Source: Oxytricha trifallax (lineage: Eukaryota; Ciliophora; Spirotrichea; Sporadotrichida; Oxytrichidae). Taken from it: a stretch of 64,000 bases of DNA. A program made the translations under genes and the position numbers. The stretch is taken from NCBI GenBank assembly GCA_000711775.1, contig ARYC01000818.1, positions 59,145 to 123,144 on the forward strand, given 5' to 3'. Positions within the stretch are counted from its first letter, which is position 1, and every line of letters begins with the position of its first letter. The notes under the pieces were generated by a model. The model was not told the DNA's origin. It saw only the letters and a program-made list of their open reading frames with translations, and made no database searches. This document shows positions 50,030 to 61,921 of the stretch, piece after piece.

Positions 50030-51897
50030 TCATTAGACACTGAGAGATTTCTTGATCAAATCCATGTTAATATCGCTGCACAAAGCCATACAGTCTTGGA
50101 GTGAGCTCTGATAGTTAGACTCAGCACCCTTAGACTCGATATATTGTTGAATAGCGTAGATTTGTGACTCGTTATTGATAAGTTTCTTCTCGATATCATT
50201 GAGGCGGTTATAGATGTCGCTCTGCAAGATCTGATTCTTTTTGGTATCGTGCTTCATTGAGTGGTAGGTCATTTGTCTTGAGAGACCAGACTTGTACTGC
50301 TAGATCATGGTTCTGATAGAGGCAAGTCTTACCTTTTCTCTATCAAACACTTCCTTAAGATCGTCAGTCCTTGTGAACTTATTGTTCATCTCATCTTCCA
50401 TCTCTGCGATCTTCTCTGTAACTTGCTGCATTTCTTTCTCAATTCTGCCTTCTAGAGTCTTGATTTTCTCCAAATCATTTTATCTCTGCTCAAGCTCAAC
50501 CTTTAATCTGGCGTAGGTGTTTTCAGCATTTTCAAGTTGCCCTTGTTTGAAAGCCAAGTCTTCCTTCTGATCCTTGAATTGAGCCTGATTTGGGAGCTTG
50601 TTTTGCCTGGCCATGTTCTTTTGCATGTGTTCAAGAAGAGCAGCGATGGTTGTTTAATGCATAGCAATTTATTGCTCGTAAGTTATCTTCTCATCCTCGA
50701 ATGAATTCATGAAGTCGTTAATTTCTTTCTCTTTTTAATAAAGAATTTCGTATTTTTGAGCCTCACTCTCATCAGATTTCTTTTCTTAGAGATCTTGCTC
50801 GATTTCCTTGATGTTTCTCTGATAAGTCTCGATAATTCTTCTGATGTCTGCTACATCCTTCTCTGATTGCTTTATCTCAGCATTTAAAATTTATTTGCAT
50901 TATTCCTTTTAATATTATAATTTCTACACTTTTATAATTGTCTTGCTTGATTCTGTTTAAAAGTCTCTCTCTAGCTTCTGGGAATGGAAGATTCATCTCA
51001 TTAGTTTGAAGTTCTAAATCTTCCTTTTTCTTTGTGAGGTTATTTCTCTCTTCCTTCAAGTGCTGAGCTCTTTGTTTGAGGTTATCTTGCTTAAGTCTGG
51101 TCTCTGCTTGAGATAGTCTAGCAGTTGTCTCTTCGAGCTCAGTTCTGTTTTAATTGATATCTGTTTGAAGGCCTCCATTCTCTTCTTTCAATTTTTCATA
51201 TTCGTTACGTTACTCAGGGTCTAAATCGTTCAATCTGCTCTCATTAGCAAAGTTTATTTCCTGAATTTGAGACTCAATTCTTTGGATCTCATTTTCCATG
51301 TCACGCTTTTCAGCGAACAAGTTATCGAGATGAGTTCTCTGCTTGTCATTTTGATTTTTGATGTGCATAAAGAGTGCCTCGATATCTTCTGGCTTGGTGT
51401 CGCTGCGATATTTATCGAGTGCCAAATTGTAATCAGCAAGCTCTCCCTCGTACTTTCTTACATCCTTAATAAGAGCCTCATATTTCTTCTCAAGAGTTAA
51501 GTAAGTCGAATTGTCCTTGTTGATATCTTCTACTTCTTGCTTCATCTTGTTAATTTCATTCATGATTTCAGTGTTCTTGGACTTTAGCAAGTTCATGAAA
51601 TAGGTGCGATCATAAATTTATCTACCAGGGCCCTAAGCGGCAGTTTTAAGCACACCGCCTACTCCATGATTTGTAATTGGTCTTTCAACTACGCTGACCT
51701 TGGTATTTTTAAGTAATTTCAATACAATTACCACATAAATTAGGGCAATAATTTATAACCTTGGTGTTTTGGCCAACTCCTGAAAAATTAGGATCTTTAC
51801 GAGCAGCAGTTCCCATACGCATGGCTGCAGTGGTCTGTCTATTTGCATTAGCACCACCCATCTGCATACGTTAAGCAGTTCCAAGTCTTTAATCCAT
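50030..51897 (-). CDS. IFT74: Intraflagellar transport protein IFT74
   Basis: From ATG 51897 the N-terminus is basic and flexible (MDQRLGTAQRMQMGGANANR). Then comes the family signature VSVVERPITNHGVGG, a Gly/Lys stretch and GPGRQIYDRTYFMNLLKSKN, followed by about 470 residues of nearly unbroken coiled coil to TGA 50030. The length, about 580 residues, is normal for the family. IFT74 pairs with IFT81 in the IFT-B core and helps carry tubulin in cilia and flagella, fitting a ciliate. Two IESs (51705-51765 and 50885-50939) interrupt it and both restore the frame. The final codon before TGA is TAA, read as Gln. Confidence 0.92.
50885..50939. other. IES in IFT74, pointer AAT
   Basis: On the plus strand ATT stands at 50882-50884 and 50937-50939. 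Removing 55 bp joins LLNRIKQDN to AEIKQSEKDVADIR on the minus strand, in frame and within the coiled coil. Confidence 0.75.
51705..51765. other. IES in IFT74, pointer ACCAAGGT
   Basis: ACCTTGGT on the plus strand occurs at 51697-51704 and 51758-51765. Removing 61 bp joins GVGQNTK to VSVVERPIT in frame, just at the conserved IFT74 signature. Confidence 0.85.
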
Positions 51898-52327
51898 TTT
51901 TTCTTTCAAACTAAACTTTAATATTTATACTTATAATTTTGAATTTAAATTTATAATACACTCTTCATCAATATTCAATGAAACTTAGAAATATTATACA
52001 CCCTAAATTTTCATTACCAAATTAAGATTGTTTTTTGGTAGTGTTATTAGTAATTATTTATATAGAATTTTCATTATAAATCTTGAAAAACGAGAGTAAC
52101 AAGGAAATTTAAATATAAATTAGACTGAATGTAAAATGAATATAATATTAAATGGTTTGTACGAATGGAAGATTGTTAATATTCTGCCTATTAATTAACT
52201 GAGTTATTTTTTTAAATATATTAATTAAAAAGTTTATAGACTTCTTTAGCCAACTAGTTAGGTCTCTAGAAACATAAAATTTATTAGGAATTAAATAAGG
52301 CAATATAAACTTAATATTTAATAAAAT
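51898..52327. other. Spacer between divergent genes
   Basis: AT-rich, 430 bp between the start codons of IFT74 (leftward) and the Gln/Asn-rich gene (rightward). No specific promoter element is recognised. Confidence 0.5.
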
Positions 52328-55300
52328 ATGATAGACAACTCTTTAAAAAACATACCAGAAATAGCTCAATTAATTTTTTTAATACATTTCATTAATAATA
52401 TTTAAGAGAATTTCTTCTAAAATTTATAATTAAAAAGAATTGCTTAAAATGAATTACTTTTAAAAATATGCATTATAAAAAATATTTATTTTTATAGCTG
52501 AAAGAAAGTCAGCTTCTAAAGCAATTAATTTAAAATAAAAAATAGGGAAACCACCAGTGAATCCAATGCATAACTTAAAAAAATTATATACTCCTGAGAA
52601 GGTCAGCAACCCCTAGAGTGATTCTCCTAATTAAACAATGATTGAAATATCTTCTAATAATGATGGGGAGCTAGATTAGATAATTGACGCTGACTTCAAA
52701 AGTCCCAAATTGCACTATTTTGATAAATTTTATAATTCTAGAAATTATATTGAAAGTTTTAAAGTTATAAGGTTTCTTATATTCATTTATTTTCTTAATA
52801 TTTTGAGAAAAATGAGCAATTTTCAAAAACCAATAATTAAAATAATACACTAGAATTTGAGTAGAATGACTAATATTATTAATAACCTACTTCTAGCATT
52901 TAATTAGCGATAGAAAACATAAATTATATTTTAACTCTTTTTATATTAATATTAAACATGAGACAAAAACATGAATTAAAAATATCAAGTGTTCATATTA
53001 TAGAACAATAAATTGAGTAACTACTGTTTTAAATTTATTATATTGTTATCTTTTAATAAAAATAAAAAATTAACTAAGTAAGAAAGCTAATAATACAGGT
53101 TCATATAAAATTGCGGAACCTTTAGATAGAATCGAGAATAAATATTGTAAAATTTAAGTGTTAATTAGCAATTTAATATAAATTTAATTGGTGATTGTTT
53201 GCTAAATTCACCATTGGAATACATCATATAATAAGTTTTTTGAAATTAATTTATTCGAAGCTAAAAGTTCCAAATTTTACTTCAAATTAGCATTAAATAT
53301 CATACTTGGGGACGTCTAGGAATGAGTTGAATAATAACTTGAAAATTGCAGTAAAATTCAAATTATTATATAAGTGAGAAGAATATTATTTTTTGGAAAA
53401 TCTAAGTAATTCTAATTAAATGTAAGGTACATATAATGAAATGTTCCTAATTAAAATATGATATTATAATATAATTAGTATCCTAACTTAAAAAATTCTT
53501 AATCGGAAAACTCAAAACAACATCACTATTCTTATCAAAATCATGATAATCACTTATTAGAGTCCAATACCTCTTTAATTTTAATATTTTCTTAACTCAG
53601 TAATTTTTATAAATAATTTTAGACAATTTTCTGTAATTAATATGCTTTAATTAATGAGTCATACACTAATCTAAATCAGCATGAACAAAGTAACGAAAAC
53701 ATTTAGCAATAAATATTAATAAATTAAAATTTAACTAAAATCTTTTCAGCATCACCTCAAAATCATGAAATATTGCACAAAAGATAAAATTCATTAATTG
53801 GCAGTCTTAATGACAATTCAAAGTAATCTAAACAGGTTAAATATTCATAAAATAGAATAAATAAAGAAATTTATAATTTAATGCGAAATTGACATTAGTC
53901 AAATTTAATTATAATATATGGATATTTTATCAAATTATAGATAAATAAAAATTTTTAATAAAAAAATAAGTAAATTTTAATAATGATTTATTAAAGGCAA
54001 AATCTAAAATCATAATTTTGAATTATATGTTAGAAATGAGTCAATAACCTTTTTATTCCCTCAATATTATATGTTTTTTTTTTAAAAATTATTTGTGAAA
54101 TAAATTATGTAAAGACTTTGTATTTTAAGAGTAATAAGTAGATCAATATGATTTCATAATTTAAAAATAAAATGCTAAGTTTTAGAATCATATTAATATT
54201 CAGCAACAAAGAGAGGATTCAATAAACCTTATTAATTATAATAAATCTTAAATAAATTAAAATTAACTACTATCTAATACTGAACTTATTAATAAGCAAA
54301 CATCCCTCTAGAATAATAATAGTCGCTAGTAAATTTTCTCAAAATTTCACAGTGATTCAAGTCTAGTTTAAGAATAAATAGAGCACTTACCTCATGTGTA
54401 ATTATAATAACAGCTTAGCACCTAGAATCAATATGGGAGAGCGCCCTCAGATTTTATTTGTTTTGACAAGGAAAATATTAGAAATAAGAAAAAGTTAAGA
54501 ATGGAGAAAATCATGCAAATTAGGGGAGGCTCGTAACAACATAAGGCATTGGAAGATTTAAATGCAAATTAGGGAAGTTCTGGAAACGAGATAAAATAGG
54601 TTAATAATACTTAAAAATAAGATAATGCAGGAGTCATTTTTTATATTAGTTGAAAGGATTATTCCCTCCCCCAAAACAATTAGTGAAATGAACTTACTAT
54701 TTTCTAATATTCTTATTAATATTTTGAGACATAGGTTAGAAATTAAATCAGACAAAAATTAAAACTGCATTGAATACTGTCAAAGCTATCGCCAGCTTAA
54801 CAAATAGATGGGTCAAAAATACATAAAATAAATAGTTTATTAATATTTTAATGAATTTTAATTGTTTATCAAAAATAATTCCTACCCTACTATTAACAAA
54901 TAAGAAAAAAATAGGAATTTAAGAATAAAATAAAATCCAAAATCCTACAAAACTATATAAATAACAAAACATCTCCTAAATTGATGAATCTCCAAACCCA
55001 GTTTAAAAAAGCAAACTACAGATAAATTTAGCTTAATTTTCAGATAAACTTTCAAACTCAAATTTGCTTAAGACCTCTATGATATAGCTGGATACAATTA
55101 ATTTGGAAACGTAAATATATATAATTATAAATTAAAAAGTAAAAGAAATTATATTAAAAAATTGATTGTGAAAATCATTATATATGGATTTAAATTTAAA
55201 TGGAATCAATTGATGCAAGATTATTAAGATTAAATGCACAAAAAATTAATCCAATTTCGAGTTTAAGAGCATTTTTAAATATTAAATAATCTAGGAAAAT

Positions 55301-58300
55301 AAGTTTATTTAATAAAATAATTCATGTTGTATACTAATTAATTTTTTAATTTTACTAAAATAAGTTTATAAAAATTAGGGGGGGAGGAAATTTCCTGAAC
55401 TTGTTTATGATAAAAAAAAAATTTTAGGGAAGTTTCCTGCACTTTTTTAAATTTTTATTTTAAATTAAATTAATCTTTATAACATGAATCTACCAAATTC
55501 TGAATTAGTTTTATTGTCATAATTATACTTTTTTTATTAATCAATTAGTCAATATCTCTCTACAGATTCCAAGATCTGAAATATTTCATCTGATATTTGT
55601 TGTTTATATTATCCCCTCTATTATCATAGTAATTTCAAGCATTGTATCCAATTGTTATTGGAATTGTAATACAATTTATCATGTTATATCCATGCCTATG
55701 ATGTTAGAATTTATTTTATATAATTACTTAAATGATATATAAATATTCTCATAGAGTTATAAAAATGATAATTTTTATAATTTATGTAAAATTAATTAAG
55801 TTTTACATAATAATAATAAAAGGGCAGGAAACTTTCTCGAGTGCAGGAAACTTTCTCCCAAAAATTCGCTTATAGATATTTAATTTTCCCAATTTGATTT
55901 AATTATGACAGTAATAAAAAACGGGAATAATATTTTAAAGAAAAACACAAATTTTAGAGAAAAATTAAAATTTAATCTAGCAAAAAATTAGAGCTTTGGA
56001 AATCACTCTAAAAATGGAAGCTTTGTCAAAGCCAAAGAAGTAGTGTTTTGCTAAACAACTAAGAATTAAACCTCTAATGAGAAAAATTAATAGAGGTTGA
56101 AACTTGAAGCGATTTATTCTAGATCCTCAGAAAAGAAAAATGGAATGCATATGTAAAATACTTCATAAGATAGTCGGTCTCATGCTAAAGAAGTCATAGT
56201 CAAAAAAGTCAAAAATGCTTATAAAATGCTAGTTGATGAGGGAAAATCACCACAGAGTATTAACGGGTACTATCATAAAACTTCTTAAAGCAAAGATCGA
56301 TCAATAAGTATCGAAAAGAAAAGCCAAGGAAACAATTTCAAATCGACCTTGGGAAATCATAGTAAATAAGGTTCCTTGGATTTAAAAGTAACTCCATAAT
56401 AGATTATAAGATTAATTCTAAACTTTGATGTGTGTTATTTTGTTTTATCAACAGAGAATACTATGCTTAAACAATGATTACTAAGAATTAGTCTAATTAA
56501 GCTAGCAGATTTAAAAGTAATCACAAAAGACTGAAAAGTAGAAAACTACTTTTGGACAAGCAAGTAAGTGAAAATTCCTTAAATCGAAGTGAGGTTACTG
56601 GGACTCCCATAGTGGAAGAATTTTAAATGTCTCCACATAGTAAGCTTGGCTTTAACTTTAGAAAGAACTACCATGAACATAAAGAGAGCACAATTTCATA
56701 ATAGAATATTTAGGATTTTGGATTAAAGCAATCAGTATTGAGTCAATCAAGCCAGAAAAGCAATAGCATGAACAAAATTAAGTTATAGCCTATCACTCGA
56801 ATGTCGGTTGTGGAGCCATATCATAATTATTTTAATACTTTGTCTAAAGATATGCCCCTCCACAACTCTATTGAGCAGTAAAGTTAAATTAGAAATAACA
56901 GTTAAGACAAAGAAATTCTGAATAAAAAGATTAAACTTTACTAGAGAAGTTTTATAAATGAAAATCGCAATTAAGAAGATTATAAGCATTTTAGAACTCC
57001 TTAAAATGCTGGAAATGCAAAAAATATTGTATAGCTTTTATCTTTTTTTAATGGTTTTCTAATTCATCTTTTTTAGCTTATATTCTCTACCAATCTCAAA
57101 AAAGAAGATGAATCAAGTAAGAGTTTCCTGAAACTGAAAATATTTCCTTCTTCAATAGTAAAATCTCAAAGTTAACACTCGACTAACTAAAGACTTGATA
57201 AAGTTTTGAATAAGATACTGATAAACAAGATAACTTGAGGGGGGAAGATTCCTGCCCCAAAACATTTTCCTGCCCCCCTTGGTAGTTTACTTCCCCCAAC
57301 ATTAAATTTAATTTTTTTTACAATAAAAATATTAGAAATAAATAAACTTCAATTTTAACTACCATTACCATGTACGAAACAACTTTTATGTAATTTTCAA
57401 GGCACATAATTAATCTTTATAAAATCATTAAAGATCAAGTTAATTAAAGCCTGAAGAGTTCATAATTTAATGATATATCTTTGAATTTAATTTAATAATT
57501 GATTTATGGATAATATAAAAAAGATAAAAATATTAAAACTAAATCCTATAACAAACTCATGCAATACAGTTAGTTAGTAATAAGCATTTTTAACTTTGAG
57601 AATTTTTAAAAAATTTATTATTGATTAAAATGGAGCTTCCAACATATTGCTATACTGTATGATCGAAATCTCTTTTTAATTCTTAAGTTCCAAAGAGATC
57701 TTATTATATTCCTTTTGTAATATATAGGGTGCCTTTCAGAATATCTTTGATGATTTTAATGGAGCCTTTGTATTTAGTAGGGATACATAGAATACTGTTC
57801 GATATCCAAGTCTGATTCTCGATAATACATTTGGAAAATATCCTTAAATTTTAGAGTCGACAGACAATGTTAACAAATGATTGTCCGGCGGACAATGTTT
57901 TTAAAAGATTGTCTGGCGACTTTTTCAGAGATAAATTGATATATGAATGTTTTTAATGTTTAAAAGTTAAGAATAAATTTAAAATCATATATTTAAAAAT
58001 ATTAAAAATCAAACATGGAGACTTTTACACTTCTCCTTGACCAGGACTATAATTAACTTGAGTTTTAATGAATCAGATATTAAAAACAATGCTAAAATAA
58101 TTGTTTTTATTAAAATGTAAATTCATTATCAAGGTAGAAATGATATTTGAAGCTAAATTAAAAATAACTATATCATAATTGATGATAAAGATTCTTTGAA
58201 AATTAAAAAAATTACATATTTTTTATTTATGGGGCAGGAAACTTCCCCCCCCCCCGATAACTTAAATGTAGACCACATCTAACACGGCCTTGCCAAAATA

Positions 58301-58340
58301 AAATAGTCAAAGTTTACAAGAAAGTCTCAAAACTCTGTGA
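52328..58340 (+). CDS. Large Gln/Asn/Ser-rich protein of unknown function, many MDSs
   Basis: ATG 52328 opens MIDNSLKNIPEIA, then across an IES ERKSASKAINLKQKIGKPPV. Further coding blocks are seen near 52500-52740, 53480-53580, 53640-53860, 54270-54660, 55000-55110, 55200-55290, 55990-56406 and 56481-57236. Examples are SASPQNHEILHKRQNSLIGS, ESIDARLLRLNAQKINPI and VEPYHNYFNTLSKDMPLHNS. The protein is rich in Gln, Asn, Ser and Lys, without membrane segments or a known domain. In the germline the frame seems to end at TGA 57236, but this stop is formed at the edge of an inserted element. After excision the frame continues to TSNTALPKQNSQSLQESL and the TGA at 58338. The middle junctions are not all resolved. 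Low-complexity ciliate proteins of this sort have no assignable role from sequence. Confidence 0.65.
52367..52499. other. IES, pointer ATAGCT
   Basis: ATAGCT at 52361-52366 and 52494-52499. Removing 133 bp joins KNIPEIA to ERKSASKAIN in frame at the N-terminus of the Gln/Asn-rich gene. Confidence 0.75.
55378..55859. mobile_element. G-run MITE-like element, copy B
   Basis: It starts with seven G then AGGAAATTTCCTG, continues with TTGTTTATGATAAAAAA as in copy A, and has a second internal AAGTTTCCTGC. The right end carries two inverse copies of GCAGGAAACTTTCTC and ends in CCC. AAAAATT flanks both ends within one base. It has no coding capacity and lies between MDSs of the Gln/Asn-rich gene. Confidence 0.7.
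56407..56480. other. IES, pointer GATTA
   Basis: GATTA at 56402-56406 and 56476-56480. Removing 74 bp joins LDLKVTPQQI to TKNQSNQASRFKS in frame. A GT-AG intron was tried here first and does not keep the frame. Confidence 0.7.
57237..58263. mobile_element. G-run MITE-like element, copy C, acting as an IES
   Basis: GATAACTT stands at 57229-57236 and 58256-58263. Between them the left end is GGGGGGAAGATTCCTGCC and the right end is the inverse of a long G run followed by AAGTTTCCTGCCCC. Removing 1027 bp including one GATAACTT joins LNKILINKIT to QMQTTSNTALPK in frame. The repeat thus serves both as the likely target duplication and as the excision pointer. Confidence 0.8.
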
Positions 58341-58557
58341 CAAACCTACATTTCTAAATCATATTCAAAAACAATTTTAACTTATACATAAATCTTCTAA
58401 AAACCTTATAGTTATACTTTAATTACCTTTTTCTCATCTAATTTTTCACAAATTCGATATATTGATAATATAGAATCCTAGCATAAAATTACCATATCAA
58501 AAGATGAATAAGCTTTATATTTAAACAACTTTGATTTTAAATTACTGTAATATTAAA

Positions 58558-59555
58558 ATGATGATAATGGATGATGACTATTTGCATAAAGCAGAAGATG
58601 ATATTGATCCATTTGCACAAGTGCAAACTAAAGAATATCACCCCTTCTTTTACCTTGGAATAAATGTTGCATATAATCTTGCAAAGCTAATAATTATCAT
58701 ATCGCTAATTTACTACATATGTAAGTTCTTGGGAGAATCGGAGAAGATTTAGATGTATAAATATGATTACTAAATTCATAAGGGATCACGTGAATTATTC
58801 ATGTTGGTTTGATACTTAATAAATTGCAGTACATACTATACCCATTAAATTATAAATTTCCCATAAAAATGAATCCATTAACGGAACATTAAAGCATTTT
58901 TTAATAAAAATGGCTTATTTATTAAATAACAAATATATACCCATTTTATTTATCATCCATGCTCATAGAATAATTTAATTCAAAACTTGATATTAACCAT
59001 TTTATAGTCTATTTATTATTCGGGAAAGGCAGATCAGATGGGAAACGTCGAGGCAGCTCTTCAAGTGACAATAGGGCCAGTTTCATGGAAAACCTATTTG
59101 CAACGGGGGATTTTTAAAAAGATATGTAGACACTTAAAAATACGCTACTCAATACTAAAATATCTCATATCGAACATGTGCCGAAGGGTAAAGATAACAG
59201 CATTACTACTACTGAAAACGGTAAGTTTAAATTTATAGCAATATAATTTGAAATGATATTAAAAAACTTTAAACCTGATTTAAAATGGTGATAAGTAGTT
59301 CAAATTAATTGCATGCATTAAATTAAGAGTTAAAACTTAACTAAACAATTGCTGTAAAATCAACTTGTTTTTATCATTTTGCTTAAAAGTTATAAAACTT
59401 AGTGAAGAAAAGCTTTTTAAATCTTAAATATATTTTGAATTAATTTATTAGAATTTTGCTAATGAATATATTCTATAGGTAGTGGATCAAAGAAAAATCA
59501 ACCAGATAGAAGAGTCAGATTCAAAGACGCCCCAGAGGTTTTTCTACTAATGTGA
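58558..59555 (+). CDS. Small single-pass membrane protein, 172 residues
   Basis: Segments 58558-58800, 59022-59220 and 59479-59555 join in frame to TGA 59553. The N-terminal 40 residues are acidic (MDDDYLHKAEDDIDPF). One strong membrane helix follows (AYNLAKLIIIISLIYYICKF), and then a hydrophilic, Lys/Ser-rich tail. Near its end is DRRVRFKDAPEVF, a motif-like basic/acidic stretch. The first join is an IES with pointer ATTATTC. The second gap (59221-59478, GTAAGT to TATAG) fits an intron. No family is recognised; type III/tail topology cannot be decided. It sits between the Gln/Asn-rich gene and the mitochondrial gene pair and is probably its own macronuclear chromosome. Confidence 0.7.
58801..59021. 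other. IES, pointer ATTATTC
   Basis: ATTATTC at 58794-58800 and 59015-59021. Removing 221 bp joins KGSRELF to GKGRSDGKRRGSSS in frame. Confidence 0.85.
59221..59478 (+). other. Probable intron of the small membrane protein gene
   Basis: 258 bp starting GTAAGT and ending TATAG, AT-rich. Splicing joins TTTEN to GSGSKKNQPDRRV across a split Gly codon. Confidence 0.65.
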
Positions 59556-60195
59556 GCTATTTATTGAGAGAAACAAACATCTACTATTCCAAAAAATATA
59601 ATTGTAGTTGATACAAGTAAGATGCTCATAATTTATTTAGAATTAAGCAATAAAATAAGATTTTTAGCTTAGACTCAATAAATTATTGGATTGCATTTCA
59701 ATTTTATTGAATTTTTAATGCTATTATACATAATCAAACTTAGTAACCTCCGCCAATACATAAATTTTCGCTTTAAAACACCCAGGATAGAATAATCTTA
59801 CTTGAAAAAATTATATAGACTTTAAATGCATCAAAATAATTTATTAATAGCTCTTTTAGAGTAAAGTTCGTTTCTTAAATCACAAATTTTTCATAAACTT
59901 TCTATTTGTAAAATCAGCAATTATATTTTACAATTTCCTATCTAGATGTAGAGTCATAGTTACTTTTTCAAATAAGATTTTATTTACAAGTGAGATAGTA
60001 AAGGAATATAGAGTTATTAAAATTTGTTAGAAAAAGTTTAAATATTAAGAGAAGTTAGAGAGCATAAGAGAAACATTACGAGCATTTGATTAAAAGAACT
60101 ATTTCTCGTTTACTCATTCTCACTTCTCTTACTAGAAAGATCTAAATGCATAATAAAGTGTTAATTTTATCATCACTTTACATTATTCATTTCAC
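59556..60195. other. Spacer between convergent genes
   Basis: AT-rich, 640 bp. No coding frame or repeat with defined ends was seen. Confidence 0.5.
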
Positions 60196-60976
60196 TCATA
60201 CTTTGATTGCTTGCCCATTGATAATTGCTCTGAAAACTTCTCCATTCTTAATGGCTTCTTGACTTGATCCATAAATATATAAAGTTTGGGATTTATCAGC
60301 GGATGTGGGCACTGACACTGGGAACATAAAGCCCTCCTCGAAAGTTTAGATTAATTCTTTTTCGTGTTGAAGCTTGACGATGTCCTTAATTCTTAAGGTT
60401 TATTTGTTACCAAACTTGTAAGTGATTGTGATGTTTTTGCCATCTTCATGCAAATCAATCTTAACAATAGCATTTCCACAAATTAAACATTAATTAAAGA
60501 ATTATTAAAGCATGACCCATATATCCATATACAGTGTTCATCCAGTTAATACCGAAGAAGGCAGTGCCGAGTGAGTAGGCAAATGGTGGCAAGCCAAGGA
60601 AGTAGTTCATGCCAACGAGGCCGAAGACACCCAAGAAATTCTTTAAGGTGGTCTCCTTCAATTCCCAGGGGGTGTACTTTGGCTCACCACTTTGCAAGTC
60701 ATTATTGTTGAAGATCTCTGAAACTCCGTTTTAGAATTTCACTTCGCGAACGGGGGTGTAGAAAAAGTTGTCGTCATACACTGAATACTCGCTTGAAGTT
60801 GATTAGGTAGCTTATTTTATATTAGCATTTGATCAGAAATCATGGGGATTAATTTATCTAAAAAAAATTAGATTTTTGGTATTGCTTTAAAAAGTAGCGA
60901 AAGCTCTGACATTTCTTGAAGTCAAAAGAGCCATAGTTCTTAATTGATGTTGTCTCAACACGAACTTAGAAATCAT
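60196..60976 (-). CDS. Probable mitochondrial membrane protein
   Basis: ATG 60976 opens MISKFVLRQHQLRTMALLTS and RNVRAFAT, a basic, acid-free sequence like a mitochondrial presequence. After two IESs are removed the protein continues through EPKYTPWELKETTLKNFLGV. Two hydrophobic stretches follow (FLGVFGLVGMNYFLGLPPF and AFFGINWMNTVYGYMGHAIV), then a beta-rich tail (GKNITITYKFGNKQTLRIKD) to TGA 60196. Length is about 220 residues. The layout, presequence plus a two-helix hairpin plus a tail, is like TMEM186/TMEM70-type assembly proteins, but I cannot assign it. MDSs and IESs are 60196-60473, 60509-60811 and 60899-60976. Confidence 0.7.
60469..60508. other. IES, pointer ATGCT
   Basis: AGCAT on the plus strand at 60469-60473 and 60509-60513. 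Removing 40 bp joins NTVYGYMGHA to IVKIDLHEDGKN in frame. It is one of the shortest IESs in the window. Confidence 0.8.
60812..60898. other. IES, pointer GCTAC
   Basis: GTAGC on the plus strand at 60807-60811 and 60894-60898. Removing 87 bp joins SRNVRAFAT to QSTSSEYSVYDDN in frame. Confidence 0.8.
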
Positions 60977-61182
60977 CTTAGTTTTAATCTGAAATATTAT
61001 AATTAATTATTTATAATGTTCTTTATTCATCATGAATAATAACTCTTTCAACTTCATTTATAATATAAACAGTCTAGAGATTTTTATATAGAATATTTCA
61101 ATTATGAAATTAGAATAATTTAAACCACAAGTTACAAATATAAGAAATATTTCTTTTCAATAGCCTTTTCTTATCATTAAAT

Positions 61183-61915
61183 TCACATAATTCTAAAGTA
61201 TTTTCTATTAAACCATAGATATTTCGCATAGTCAGTGTAACTTATAGGGTAAAGTTTTCCCCTGAATTCATCATCGTCCATTTAATATATTTTTACTCTA
61301 TATAACCCTTCTGTGTTATCATTTCGATTTACAGTCCACTTTTGAACTGCTAATAATTTGCCACGGGCTTTCTCTTTTGTTATGTATTTTCATAAGATTA
61401 TTTTTCTTACTTAAAATTCAATACTTATTTAATTTATATATTTAGTAATTTTTGAAGTTATGTACTTTTCCACAAATCTATCGTAATATCCCTCATCCCA
61501 TGATTCATATATAATTATAAATTCTAACAATAAATACCTGAAATAAATTAATTAACATTTTAAACATTATTATATGAATTCAATAGGTGACTTGAGTTCA
61601 AAGTAATCATCCTCACTCTTAAGACGTTTATACTCCAAATACTTGACATTCCTGAACAAACTGTAGAAAAGAGTCCTGCGAATATTATTATGAGTTCCTC
61701 GCTTTAATTCCTAGTTTTCTGGCATATAAAAAGATGGAGAAAGTGTTTGATCATCCAAGAACCCATCTAGGCAAAAGAAATTAGGTTTATAATTGGAATG
61801 ACTTAAATAAATTTAAAAAATAATTGGATTCATATGTGAATTAGATAGTTGACTTACCAGGCAGTGAAATATCATCTTTTTAAGAGGAAGAGCCTTCTCC
61901 ACCACAACAATCCAT
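61183..61915 (-). CDS. Unrecognised protein starting MDCCGGEG
   Basis: ATG at 61915 opens MDCCGGEGSSSQKDDISLP. A 91-bp intron (61857-61767, GTAAGT to CCTAG) follows, then DGFLDDQTLSPSFYMPENQE and NVKYLEYKRLKSEDDYFELK. After an IES comes EFIIIYESWDEGYYDRFVEK. The last MDS holds KARGKLLAVQKWTVNRNDNT and DEFRGKLYPISYTDYAKYLW up to TGA 61183. One join near 61370-61440 is not resolved. The protein is hydrophilic, about 180-190 residues, without a domain I know. The Cys-Cys pair at residues 3-4 after Met could be lipidated. The start codon lies inside the pointer of the upstream IES. Confidence 0.6.
61525..61581. other. IES, pointer GAATT
   Basis: AATTC on the plus strand at 61520-61524 and 61577-61581. 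Removing 57 bp joins YFELKSPIEF to IIIYESWDEGYY in frame. Confidence 0.7.
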
Positions 61916-61921
61916 TTTTAG

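Noticed and set aside
56387-56450. GT-AG intron in the Gln/Asn-rich gene
   Set aside because: Splicing at GTAACT...CAACAG breaks the frame; an IES with GATTA pointers keeps it.
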